Of a stretch of DNA of 5,640 nucleotides, positions 1 to 5,286 are shown one piece after another; position 1 is the stretch's first letter, and each line of letters opens with the position of its first letter. The position numbers and the translations under genes were made by a program. The notes beneath the pieces were generated by a model. That model was not told the DNA's origin. It saw only the letters and a program-made list of their open reading frames with translations, and searched no databases. Origin of the DNA: an uncultured Clostridia bacterium (lineage in GTDB: Bacteria > Bacillota > Clostridia > Oscillospirales > Oscillospiraceae); the NCBI GenBank assembly GCA_946405655.1, contig CAMJHX010000093.1:1-5640 (forward strand), written 5' to 3'.

Positions 1-41
1 AAGATCCTTCGACTGCGCGCTGACGCGCTCCGCTCAGGATG
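1..41. repeat. Dispersed palindromic repeat at window edge (may extend past it)
   Basis: ATCCT at 4-8 pairs with AGGAT at 36-40, and inside it GCGCG (15-19) pairs with CGCGC (24-28) around a CTGA loop. The outer and inner stems are separated by an unpaired internal loop. The pattern of a CCTTCGACT start and a CGCTCAGGATGACA end is one I recognise from repeats scattered between genes in many bacteria, including gut Firmicutes. It lies just beyond the terminator of the minus-strand operon. It has no visible coding role, and its left boundary cannot be set because the window begins here. Confidence 0.6.
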
Positions 42-64
42 ACAAGGGTTTGAGAATGCATCAT

Positions 65-100
65 CAAAATAAAATCGGGCGTATATTTTGCAACACGCCC
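65..100 (-). terminator. Rho-independent terminator of the CorC operon
   Basis: Read on the minus strand, GGGCGTGT (100-93) pairs with ATACGCCC (84-77). This is an 8-bp stem with one G-U pair and an 8-base A/T-rich loop. It is followed directly by a T-rich tail (minus strand of 66-75). It starts 15 bases after the stop codon of the last operon gene, as expected for an intrinsic terminator. Confidence 0.85.
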
Positions 101-115
101 TTGCCGTTATATTGG

Positions 116-1390
116 TTATTCCTTGACCTCGACTCGCACTCGCTCCACGCGCATGCCGTCCATCTTGAGCACCGTGACCTTGAGATTTTCAAACTCAAAG
201 CTCTCGCCCGCCTTGGGGAAGGCGCCGAAGCGCTCGAGCGTCCAGCCGCCGACGGTGGCGCTGTCGGTCTCGAATTCGTCCTCGTCTCTGCCGAGCAGCT
301 CGAGGAAATCGTCAATGATCATGTCGCCGTCGATGTTGTAAACGCCGTCGGACACGGGGATGACTTCCTCGGGCTCGACCACGTCGGTCTCGTCCCAGAT
401 CTCGCCCACGATCTGCTCGAGCACGTCCTCCATCGTGATGATGCCGAGCGTGCCGCCGTATTCGTCCGTGACGATGGCGAGGTGCTTTTTCTCTTTGCGC
501 AGCTGCTCGAGCACGACGGGCAGCTTCGTCGTTTTATATACGAAGCAGGGCTCCATGAGCGCGGCGCGCAGATCCTTCGGCGGCTGCACGGCGCCGGTGC
601 GGATCACCTCGTCGAGCTCGCCGCGGAAGAAGCGGTTGAGATACAGAACGCCGATGATGTTGTCCACGCTGTCCTCATAGACCGGGATGCGGGAGTAGGG
701 CGTCGTGTCCAGCAGGGCGCGGATCTCGTCCCAGTCGTCGTCGATGTCGATGGCCGTCATGTCCACGCGGGCGGTCATCGCGTCGCTCGCGGCGACGTCG
801 GAGAATTCCAGCGCGGCCTGCACGAGCTCGGACCGGTCCTCGTCGAGCACGTCCTCGTCCTCGGCGGTCTCGAGGATGCTCTGCAGCTCCTGCGCGGCCT
901 CCTCCTCGTCCTCCGCCTCGGGCTCGCCCTTCAGCGGCAGCGTGAGGAGCTTCACCAGCCCCACCACGAGCAGCACCACCGGCGCGAGCACGATCATCAT
1001 GAAGCGCACGGCGTAGGCAAAGCGGAGCGAGACCGCGTTCGCGTTTTGCTTCGCGAGGATCTTCGGGATCGTCTCGCCGAAGATGATCACGGCGATCGTG
1101 AGGATCACCGTCGCGAGCCACGACCACTTGTCCGTCCCCGTGAGGAGCATGACCGTCACGGCGGCGAGCGAGGACGCCCCGATGTTCACGAGGTTGTTGC
1201 CGATCAGAATGGCGCTGAGCGCATGGTCAAAGTGCTCGGTGATGTAGTGCGCCACCTTCGCCCGCGCGCTGCCGTCCTCCATCAGGTTTTCGAGCCGGAG
1301 CGGGTTGGCGGAGGAATAGGCCATTTCGGAGCCGGAGCAGAAGGCGGAGAGCGCGATCAGCGCGATCAGCGCGACAAAATACCAGATCAT
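116..1390 (-). CDS. CNNM/CorC family membrane protein (HlyC-type, DUF21-CBS-CorC), second operon gene
   Basis: This 424-residue protein probably extrudes or regulates divalent cations such as Mg2+ or Co2+ at the cell membrane. Hydrophobic segments lie at about 2-18, 56-83, 90-105 and 126-150. They include the family motifs SGSE (19-22), IGNN...N (63-69) and GETIPK (105-110). A very acidic linker (about 155-190) leads to two CBS domains (about 204-262 and 270-332, with the signature DEYGG at 309-313) that usually bind adenine nucleotide. A C-terminal CorC/HlyC domain follows (about 345-424). The order and length are normal for the family. The ATG start overlaps the TGA of the upstream paralogue (ATGA, 1387-1390), so translation is probably coupled. 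Older annotation calls such genes 'hemolysin'; haemolytic activity is not implied. The membrane motif residues are intact, unlike in the partner gene. Family is certain; the ion is inferred. Confidence 0.93.
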   Translation of the reverse strand: MIWYFVALIALIALSAFCSGSEMAYSSANPLRLENLMEDGSARAKVAHYITEHFDHALSAILIGNNLVNIGASSLAAVTVMLLTGTDKWSWLATVILTIAVIIFGETIPKILAKQNANAVSLRFAYAVRFMMIVLAPVVLLVVGLVKLLTLPLKGEPEAEDEEEAAQELQSILETAEDEDVLDEDRSELVQAALEFSDVAASDAMTARVDMTAIDIDDDWDEIRALLDTTPYSRIPVYEDSVDNIIGVLYLNRFFRGELDEVIRTGAVQPPKDLRAALMEPCFVYKTTKLPVVLEQLRKEKKHLAIVTDEYGGTLGIITMEDVLEQIVGEIWDETDVVEPEEVIPVSDGVYNIDGDMIIDDFLELLGRDEDEFETDSATVGGWTLERFGAFPKAGESFEFENLKVTVLKMDGMRVERVRVEVKE

Positions 1391-2682
1391 GCCTCCTCGC
1401 CTCCTTCCGCCGGCAGGCGCCGGACGAGCAGGCGCAGGATGCGGTGATCCTGCATCGCCGTCACGCGCACGGTGATATCATGGTAGGCAAATTCCAGCCC
1501 GGGCTGCGGCATGTCGGGAAACTGCTCGTACGTCCACTCGCTGAGAAGCTTATACTGCAGGTCCTCGTCGTCCTCCGGGTCCTCATAGTCGAGCTCATCG
1601 AACACCTCGCCCACGGTCATTTCGGCGTCCACATCGAGCGACCCGTCCGCGAGACGGACGCAGGGCTCCTCCACGGTGTCCTCCTCGTCCCAGATCTCGC
1701 CCACGAGCTCCTCGAGAATGTCCTCCACCGTCACGATGCCGAGCATGCCGCCGTAATTGTCCGTCACGACGGCGAGATTCACCTTGCGGCGGCTCATCTC
1801 GGGCAGCAGATCGTCGAGCGTCTTGCTGTGGTGGACGAACATGGTCTCGTCCAGCAGCGGGCGAATGTCCGCCACCGGCCCCTTGGCCGCGACGCAGGCG
1901 CGGATGTATTTGCGGATCTGCAGCACGCCGATCACGTGGTCGATGCTGCCCTCGTAGACCGGGATGCGGCTGTGGCGCTGGGCGCGGATGGTGGCTAAGA
2001 TCTCTTCCGGCTCGTCGTCCACGTCGATCGCGGCGACGTCCACGCGCGCGGTCAGCACGCTCTCGACCGGGATGTCCGCAAATTCGAGCGCGGAGCTCAC
2101 GAGCTCGCCCCGCTCCTCGGAGAGGTTGCCCTCGTCGGTCATGTTTTCGATGATGTCATAGAGCTCCTCCTCCGTCACGGTGAGCTCCGGGTCGCGCGGG
2201 AATATGCTCGCCGCGGCGGCGCCGATCTTCGTCAAAATCCAGGAAAACGGCGTGAACAGGCCCATAAAAAAGTACAGCGAATCCGCGGTTGCCAGAGACA
2301 ACCGCTCGCTGTATTTCTTTGCGATGCTCTTCGGGAGCATCTCGCCTATGAAGAACACGACCAGCGTGGTCACGAGCGTCCCCACCGTCACGGCGCCGAT
2401 GCCCCAGCGCCGCGTCACGAGCACGGTCACGAAGGCAGCCGTGGTCAGATGGAAGATGTTCGTGCCGATCAGCACCGTCGTGATCGCCTTGTCGATGTGA
2501 TCGAGGATGTAGAGCGCGCGTTTCGCTCTGCGCTCGCCCCGGTCGGCGCGCGCCTTGATGCGCACCCGGCTCACAGAGGCAAACGCCGTCTCCGCCAGCG
2601 CGAAATAAACCGCGCCCAGAAGCAAAAGCACAACAATAAGGATGGAAAGATAAGGTCGACTTCCGTCGTCCATTCGGATCAT
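1387..2682 (-). CDS. CNNM/CorC family membrane protein (HlyC-type), first operon gene, divergent ion-site motifs
   Basis: This 431-residue paralogue of the downstream gene has the same architecture. Membrane segments lie at about 10-31, 64-88, 96-113 and 126-150. CBS domains are at about 199-253 and 269-324 (DNYGG at 298-302), and a CorC/HlyC domain follows at about 335-425. The GEMLPK motif (113-118) is kept. The usual SGSE motif is instead ALAE (28-31), and the asparagine matching N69 of the partner is H78, so ion handling may differ. Start choice: AGGAGT at 2691-2686 sits 4 bases before ATG at 2682. A GTG at 2685 is too close (1 base) and an ATG at 2673 is rather far (13 bases), so the N-terminus is uncertain by a few residues. 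It is the first gene after the 2716-2744 promoter. The two products may form a heterodimer, since CBS-pair proteins of this family dimerise; that is inference. Confidence 0.92.
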   Translation of the reverse strand: MIRMDDGSRPYLSILIVVLLLLGAVYFALAETAFASVSRVRIKARADRGERRAKRALYILDHIDKAITTVLIGTNIFHLTTAAFVTVLVTRRWGIGAVTVGTLVTTLVVFFIGEMLPKSIAKKYSERLSLATADSLYFFMGLFTPFSWILTKIGAAAASIFPRDPELTVTEEELYDIIENMTDEGNLSEERGELVSSALEFADIPVESVLTARVDVAAIDVDDEPEEILATIRAQRHSRIPVYEGSIDHVIGVLQIRKYIRACVAAKGPVADIRPLLDETMFVHHSKTLDDLLPEMSRRKVNLAVVTDNYGGMLGIVTVEDILEELVGEIWDEEDTVEEPCVRLADGSLDVDAEMTVGEVFDELDYEDPEDDEDLQYKLLSEWTYEQFPDMPQPGLEFAYHDITVRVTAMQDHRILRLLVRRLPAEGGEEA

Positions 2683-2685
2683 CAC

Positions 2686-2691
2686 ACTCCT
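2686..2691 (-). promoter_or_regulatory. Ribosome binding site of the first CorC-type gene
   Basis: On the minus strand the sequence is AGGAGT, followed by GTG (2685), ATG (2682) and, four codons after the GTG, ATG (2673), all in one frame. Spacing favours the ATG at 2682. Confidence 0.7.
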
Positions 2692-2715
2692 GATGATTAA
2701 AATAAATCAAAGTAC

Positions 2716-2744
2716 ACTATAACACATGAAATCTGCGCCGTCAA
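2716..2744 (-). promoter_or_regulatory. Sigma-A/sigma-70-type promoter of the CorC operon
   Basis: On the minus strand, TTGACG (2744-2739) is followed by a 17-base spacer and TATAGT (2721-2716). A TG one base upstream of the -10 box makes it an extended -10. It matches consensus at 5 of 6 positions in each box. Transcription would start near 2709 and give a leader of only about 27 bases, with no room for a riboswitch such as the Mg2+-sensing M-box. Confidence 0.85.
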
Positions 2745-2758
2745 TTGCTTGCGCCGTG

Positions 2759-2767
2759 TGGTATGAT
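2759..2767 (+). promoter_or_regulatory. Extended -10 promoter candidate for the HD-domain gene
   Basis: The sequence TGGTATGAT fits the extended -10 pattern TGnTATAAT with one mismatch. At the proper distance there is no good -35 box: bases 2739-2744 are taken by the -35 of the opposite promoter, and TTGCTT at 2745-2750 is only 11 bases away. Transcription would start near 2773-2775, leaving a leader of about 20 bases that contains the ribosome binding site. Confidence 0.55.
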
Positions 2768-2776
2768 GGGAGAAAA

Positions 2777-2785
2777 GAGAGGAGG
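2777..2785 (+). promoter_or_regulatory. Ribosome binding site fixing the GTG start of the HD-domain gene
   Basis: GAGAGGAGG lies 7 bases before GTG at 2793. This decides the start. The reading frame is open upstream to a TTG at 2745, but that region overlaps the promoter and the Shine-Dalgarno itself, so it should not be translated. Confidence 0.85.
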
Positions 2786-2792
2786 CGCTGTC

Positions 2793-3779
2793 GTGGACGC
2801 GCTTTTAATGATCTATCATCCCGAGCTGCCGGGCTTCCTCGCGCCGTTTGTCCGTCTTCCCGAGCTCGAGCGGCTGCGGCAGGTCGGCATGAACTGCGGC
2901 TGTGAATACACGTCGTTTCCGCGCTTTCAGAGTTTGCCGGAGAGCAGCCGGTATCACCACAGCCTCGGCGCGGCGCTCATCACGTGGCACTTTACCCGCG
3001 AGACGGCGCCGACGCTCGCCGCGCTCTTTCACGATATCGCGACGCCGGTCTTCGCCCACACGGTCGATTTTCTGCGCGGGGACTATCTCGCGCAGGAGGC
3101 GACCGAGGACGGCACGGGCGAGCTGCTGCGCCGGAGCGGGGCGCTGTCAAAGCTGCTCGCGCCGCTCGGCCTGCGCATTGAGGACGTGGAGGACTATCAC
3201 CAATACCCCGTCGCGGACAACGATTCCCCGCGCCTGTCCGCCGACCGGCTGGAATATACCCTGCGCAACATCCTGCATTATCGGTTCGGGACGCTGGACG
3301 ATCTGCGCCGGTTTTATGATGACCTTCGCGTCACGGCGGAGAGCGGCGTCCCGGAGCTCGCGTTTGAGTGTCTCGACACCGCGCGGGACTTCGCCTTCGC
3401 GGCGCTCGGCTGCTCGGAGATCTATGTCTCGCCCGAGGATCGCTATGCCATGCAGCGCCTCTCGGAGCTGCTGGGGGACGCGATAAAATGCGGCGTCCTG
3501 AAGCCGGAGGATTTATACGGCGTCGAGCCGGATGTGATCGCAAGGCTCAAGTCCGACCCGGAGACCAACCGCGCGTGGAGCAAATATTGCGCCCTGCACG
3601 AGATGATCACGGACGAATCCACGCCCCGATCCGACCGCCGCGTCATCCGCGCCAAAAAGCGCTGCATCGACCCGTGGGTCGCAGGGCAGGGGAGACTCTC
3701 CGAGCTCGACCCCGATTTCGCGGCAGCCCTGACCGCCTTCCGCGAGGAATCGCAGGAAGCCTGGCTCTGCGCGAGATGA
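2793..3779 (+). CDS. HD-domain phosphohydrolase, COG1078/SAMHD1-like (dNTPase-related), variant active site
   Basis: This 328-residue, probably cytosolic protein starts at GTG and carries a metal-binding HD domain. The residues that match the H...HD...D metal ligands are H56 in RYHHSLG (53-59), H80-D81 in FHDIATPVFAHTVDF (79-93), and D151 in SADRLEY (149-155). That last motif corresponds to the DxDRxDY motif of COG1078 and SAMHD1 proteins. The family hydrolyses nucleoside triphosphates or related phosphoesters. The usual HDxGHGPFSH loop is replaced by HDIATPVFAH (80-89): H89 is kept, but the histidine after the glycine is T84. The later HE motif histidine appears as Q101 in QEATED. The metal site therefore looks intact, while the substrate or rate may differ from true dNTPases. 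The C-terminal third (about 220-328) is mostly charged and helix-like, with no motif I recognise. It is transcribed alone, divergent from the CorC operon, with no T-tailed terminator after it. Confidence 0.88.
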   Translation: MDALLMIYHPELPGFLAPFVRLPELERLRQVGMNCGCEYTSFPRFQSLPESSRYHHSLGAALITWHFTRETAPTLAALFHDIATPVFAHTVDFLRGDYLAQEATEDGTGELLRRSGALSKLLAPLGLRIEDVEDYHQYPVADNDSPRLSADRLEYTLRNILHYRFGTLDDLRRFYDDLRVTAESGVPELAFECLDTARDFAFAALGCSEIYVSPEDRYAMQRLSELLGDAIKCGVLKPEDLYGVEPDVIARLKSDPETNRAWSKYCALHEMITDESTPRSDRRVIRAKKRCIDPWVAGQGRLSELDPDFAAALTAFREESQEAWLCAR

Positions 3780-3794
3780 TGTTGCCGCACCAAC

Positions 3795-3822
3795 GTAGGG
3801 GCGGATATCATCCGCCCGTGCA
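3795..3822 (+). repeat. Hairpin repeat unit 1
   Basis: GGGCGGAT (3799-3806) pairs perfectly with ATCCGCCC (3810-3817) around a 3-base loop, flanked by GTAGGGG and GTGCAG. It begins 16 bases after the HD gene stop. It could act as a 3' end stem, but it has no T-tract, so I do not call it a terminator. Confidence 0.75.
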
Positions 3823-3883
3823 GAACAAGGTGAAATTCAACGCCGGATTTCGGCGCATTCGCAGCGTATTTCTAATCTGCTCT

Positions 3884-3914
3884 GTAGGGGCCGACGCCCT
3901 CGGCGGCCCGTGCA
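3884..3914 (+). repeat. Hairpin repeat unit 2
   Basis: GGGCCG (3888-3893) pairs with CGGCCC (3904-3909). An A-G mismatch then separates it from a CG/CG extension around the loop CCCT. The flanks GTAGGGG and GTGCAG are the same as in unit 1. Confidence 0.75.
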
Positions 3915-3970
3915 GATCCAACCCCGACACGCATCGTACTAAGGCAAATACGCAAAATCTGAAAGCAGCT

Positions 3971-3999
3971 GTAGGGGCGACCTGTGGTCGCCCGCGCAG
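3971..3999 (+). repeat. Hairpin repeat unit 3
   Basis: GGGCGACC (3975-3982) pairs perfectly with GGTCGCCC (3986-3993) around the loop TGT. The flanks are GTAGGGG and GCGCAG. The stem arms match those of unit 4, which lies in the opposite direction. Confidence 0.75.
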
Positions 4000-4060
4000 G
4001 ATCATGTAATTGCAATGCCGCACCACGGCGAAATGGAAAAAGATTTCGGTCTGGCAAGGC

Positions 4061-4083
4061 GGGCGACCGAAGGTCGCCCCTAC
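4061..4083 (-). repeat. Hairpin repeat unit 4 (reversed)
   Basis: GGGCGACC (4061-4068) pairs perfectly with GGTCGCCC (4072-4079) around the loop GAA. The unit ends CCCCTAC, the reverse complement of the GTAGGGG lead. It faces unit 3 across 67 bases. Confidence 0.75.
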
Positions 4084-4140
4084 AGCAGGATTGCGTGCCG
4101 ACGGTATTCGCCGGAGATTGCCGTTGGATGTACGTTATTC

Positions 4141-4170
4141 TGCAGGGACGTCGAGGACGCCGTCCCCTAC
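4141..4170 (-). repeat. Hairpin repeat unit 5 (reversed)
   Basis: GGGACG (4145-4150) pairs with CGTCCC (4161-4166). A mismatch then separates it from a CG/CG extension around AGGA, the same stem plan as unit 2 with different bases. It ends CCCCTAC and carries a TGCAG at the other edge. Confidence 0.7.
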
Positions 4171-4213
4171 TACGATGTTTCACTTAAAACTATATGCCGG
4201 AATTTGATTACAG

Positions 4214-4416
4214 AAAGGCTCCCTTGCGCAAAGGGAGCTGGCGCCGCAAGGCGACTGAGGGATCGCTGCAGCGCTCTGAGATAACTGCCAATGTGCCTGG
4301 ATGATGGTTGCCGGAACACGGATCAGCCAATTACAATGGAAATCAGATGGGTCTGGCAGAGCAATCCCTCCGACCTCGCTGCGCTCGGCCACCTCCCTTT
4401 GCACAAGGGAGGCTTT
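4214..4416. mobile_element. MITE-like inverted-repeat element, 203 bases, no coding capacity
   Basis: The ends are inverted repeats. AAAGGCTCCC... at 4214 matches the reverse complement of ...GGGAGGCTTT at 4416, with 26 of 29 bases alike by eye. After a variable arm, GAGGGATCGCT (4256-4266) matches the reverse complement of AGCAATCCCTC (4360-4370) with one difference. Each end folds into two hairpins: GCTCCCTT/AAGGGAGC (4218-4238) and CGCC-GCAA-GGCG (4242-4253) on the left, and CCTCCCTT/AAGGGAGG (4392-4412) and CCGA/TCGG (4370-4388) on the right. The middle (about 4270-4358) is unique. No transposase is present and I see no clear target-site duplication, so movement would need help from elsewhere, and it could instead be a structural repeat pair. 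Such CTCCCTTG...CAAGGGAG repeats are, to my recollection, common in Oscillospiraceae-like genomes. Confidence 0.65.
4308..4337 (+). promoter_or_regulatory. Possible promoter inside the MITE-like element, reading toward the beta-propeller gene
   Basis: TTGCCG (4308-4313) and TACAAT (4332-4337) are separated by 18 bases. The start point would be near 4344, giving a leader of about 110 bases that includes the right-end hairpins of the element. No better promoter is seen between the element and the gene start at 4455. The match is moderate and could be chance. Confidence 0.35.
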
Positions 4417-4444
4417 GCGCGAGGTAACCTACTCATGCAGAAAC

Positions 4445-4450
4445 GGGTGA
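4445..4450 (+). promoter_or_regulatory. Weak ribosome binding site of the beta-propeller-like gene
   Basis: GGGTGA lies 4 bases before ATG at 4455. It retains a GGTGA core of the anti-Shine-Dalgarno complement, but it is weaker than the AGGAGG sites of the neighbouring genes. Confidence 0.5.
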
Positions 4451-4454
4451 AAAC

Positions 4455-5270
4455 ATGAAGCTTTTATGGAGCGCACAAATTATAGAGGAAAATCTCTGGG
4501 AGCCCGAATGTCGGGGAAAGCTGATCCGCAGCGGTGGCAAAAGTATGTTTCTTTATAAGCGGGCGAAAGAGCTGGTCGGAGTCGTGGTGGGGCCGGAGGG
4601 GCTCAAGGAGCCGGAGGTTTTGATATCCGACGCAAAGATCAACCTGCCGCAAAACTGGTTCGTCTCTGAGCAGATCCCGGACTGCCTTGTCTGCAGTGAG
4701 GAATGCTGTCTCGATCTGCGAACGCTGCAGAGAGCCGATGCGGATGTTCGGCAGGAATACCGGGAAAAGGGAGAGTTCGGCGGTTACCATATCCCGGCGC
4801 TCAGCTTCCGCTTTGGCGACTACGTTGTAAGCCAAAATCAGCGCTCCGGGTTTTACTGCCGCAGAGGGGGCGCGCAGGTCTGGCGCTTTTCCGCGCAGGG
4901 CTATCTGTATACCGACATTGTCCGGTCTCCCGAGCGGGAGGACGCCATCGTGTTCGGCACCGACGGACACGGCGGGCATTTTTACATGCTCGATCTCGCG
5001 ACGGGAAAGCCGATCTGCGATCTCAACACGCGCGGCACGAACCACTATGTCTATTCCGGGGGCAGCTTCTATCTGCTCTCGCGGGAAAAGCAGAGCAAGC
5101 TCCTGCGCGTTTCCGCTTATGACGGCAGCGTGATGGAGGAGCTGCTTCTCGAAGGTAAGATCAATACAAGCAGCCGCATTCTGCGCGACGGGGGATCCCT
5201 TCTCGCGACCACGTTCCGTTACAAAGCCGGTGCGCCGGTTGCGATGCTCGTGCACTATGTGCAGCTTTGA
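4455..5270 (+). CDS. Hypothetical protein with PQQ-like beta-propeller repeats
   Basis: This 271-residue protein has no signal peptide or membrane segment and is probably cytosolic. The C-terminal half resembles PQQ-like/WD-type blades. One runs from WRFSAQGY (143-150) through VFGTDGHGG and FYMLDLATGKPI (177-188), and a second spans about 199-236 with LLRVSAYDGSV (206-216). A partial third strand set reaches the C-terminus. Two or three blades are too few for a closed propeller, so it may dimerise or have degenerate N-terminal blades. The N-terminal half holds a cysteine cluster, C77-x2-C80-x3-C84-C85, which could bind metal or be coincidental. No catalytic residues are recognised. The ATG start follows a weak GGGTGA site. 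The stop is 16 bases before the next gene, so the two probably form an operon. A 307-residue frame on the other strand lacks a ribosome site and is a shadow. The function is unknown. Confidence 0.8.
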   Translation: MKLLWSAQIIEENLWEPECRGKLIRSGGKSMFLYKRAKELVGVVVGPEGLKEPEVLISDAKINLPQNWFVSEQIPDCLVCSEECCLDLRTLQRADADVRQEYREKGEFGGYHIPALSFRFGDYVVSQNQRSGFYCRRGGAQVWRFSAQGYLYTDIVRSPEREDAIVFGTDGHGGHFYMLDLATGKPICDLNTRGTNHYVYSGGSFYLLSREKQSKLLRVSAYDGSVMEELLLEGKINTSSRILRDGGSLLATTFRYKAGAPVAMLVHYVQL

Positions 5271-5275
5271 AAAAC

Positions 5276-5281
5276 AGGAGG
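5276..5281 (+). promoter_or_regulatory. Ribosome binding site fixing the start of the 114-residue gene
   Basis: AGGAGG lies 5 bases before ATG at 5287. The frame is open upstream to a GTG at 5230, inside the preceding gene, but only the 5287 ATG has a proper site. Confidence 0.85.
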
Positions 5282-5286
5282 AAACC

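Larger units (their letters stand above)
3795..4170. repeat. Array of five related hairpin repeats, period about 87-89 bases, inverted about its centre
   Basis: Most of the gene-free stretch 3780-4454 is this array. Each unit begins GTAGGGG, continues into a short perfect or near-perfect hairpin, and usually ends CCCGTGCAG or similar, followed by a looser tail of about 60 bases. Forward units begin at 3795, 3884 and 3971 (steps of 89 and 87). Reverse units begin at 4170 and 4083 (step of 87). The tails are also related: the tail after unit 1 and the tail of unit 5, read in its own direction, share TGCAGAA, CAACG and a GGCG-AT core, and unit 2 shares the ATACGC/AATCTG part. Small open frames here read out GRP/VAPT-like peptides that are translations of the repeat, not genes. 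Bases 3780-3794 and 4171-4213 contain nothing recognisable. Confidence 0.8.

Noticed and set aside
50..1447. 465-residue plus-strand open frame across the second CorC gene
   Set aside because: It is antisense to a clear family member, has no ribosome site, and its product is a low-complexity His/Arg/Glu/Val-rich string typical of a shadow frame in GC-rich DNA.
2683..2710. Mg2+ riboswitch (M-box) before the CorC operon
   Set aside because: The predicted leader is only about 27 bases, too short for such an element.
2745..2792. Upstream TTG start for the HD-domain protein
   Set aside because: This stretch contains the -10 box and the Shine-Dalgarno for GTG at 2793, and the extra residues match nothing in the family.
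3798..3817. Rho-independent terminator after the HD-domain gene
   Set aside because: The hairpin is strong but no T-tract follows, and it is one of a repeat family, so terminator function is not supported.
3795..4170. CRISPR array
   Set aside because: The units are hairpins with differing stems and partly related 'spacers', in both orientations and with an ~87-base period. No cas genes are seen.
3808..4284. Small overlapping open frames in the intergenic region giving GRP, VAPT or RSPLQ-like peptides
   Set aside because: They are translations of the GTAGGGG hairpin repeats and appear in several frames on both strands, with no ribosome sites.
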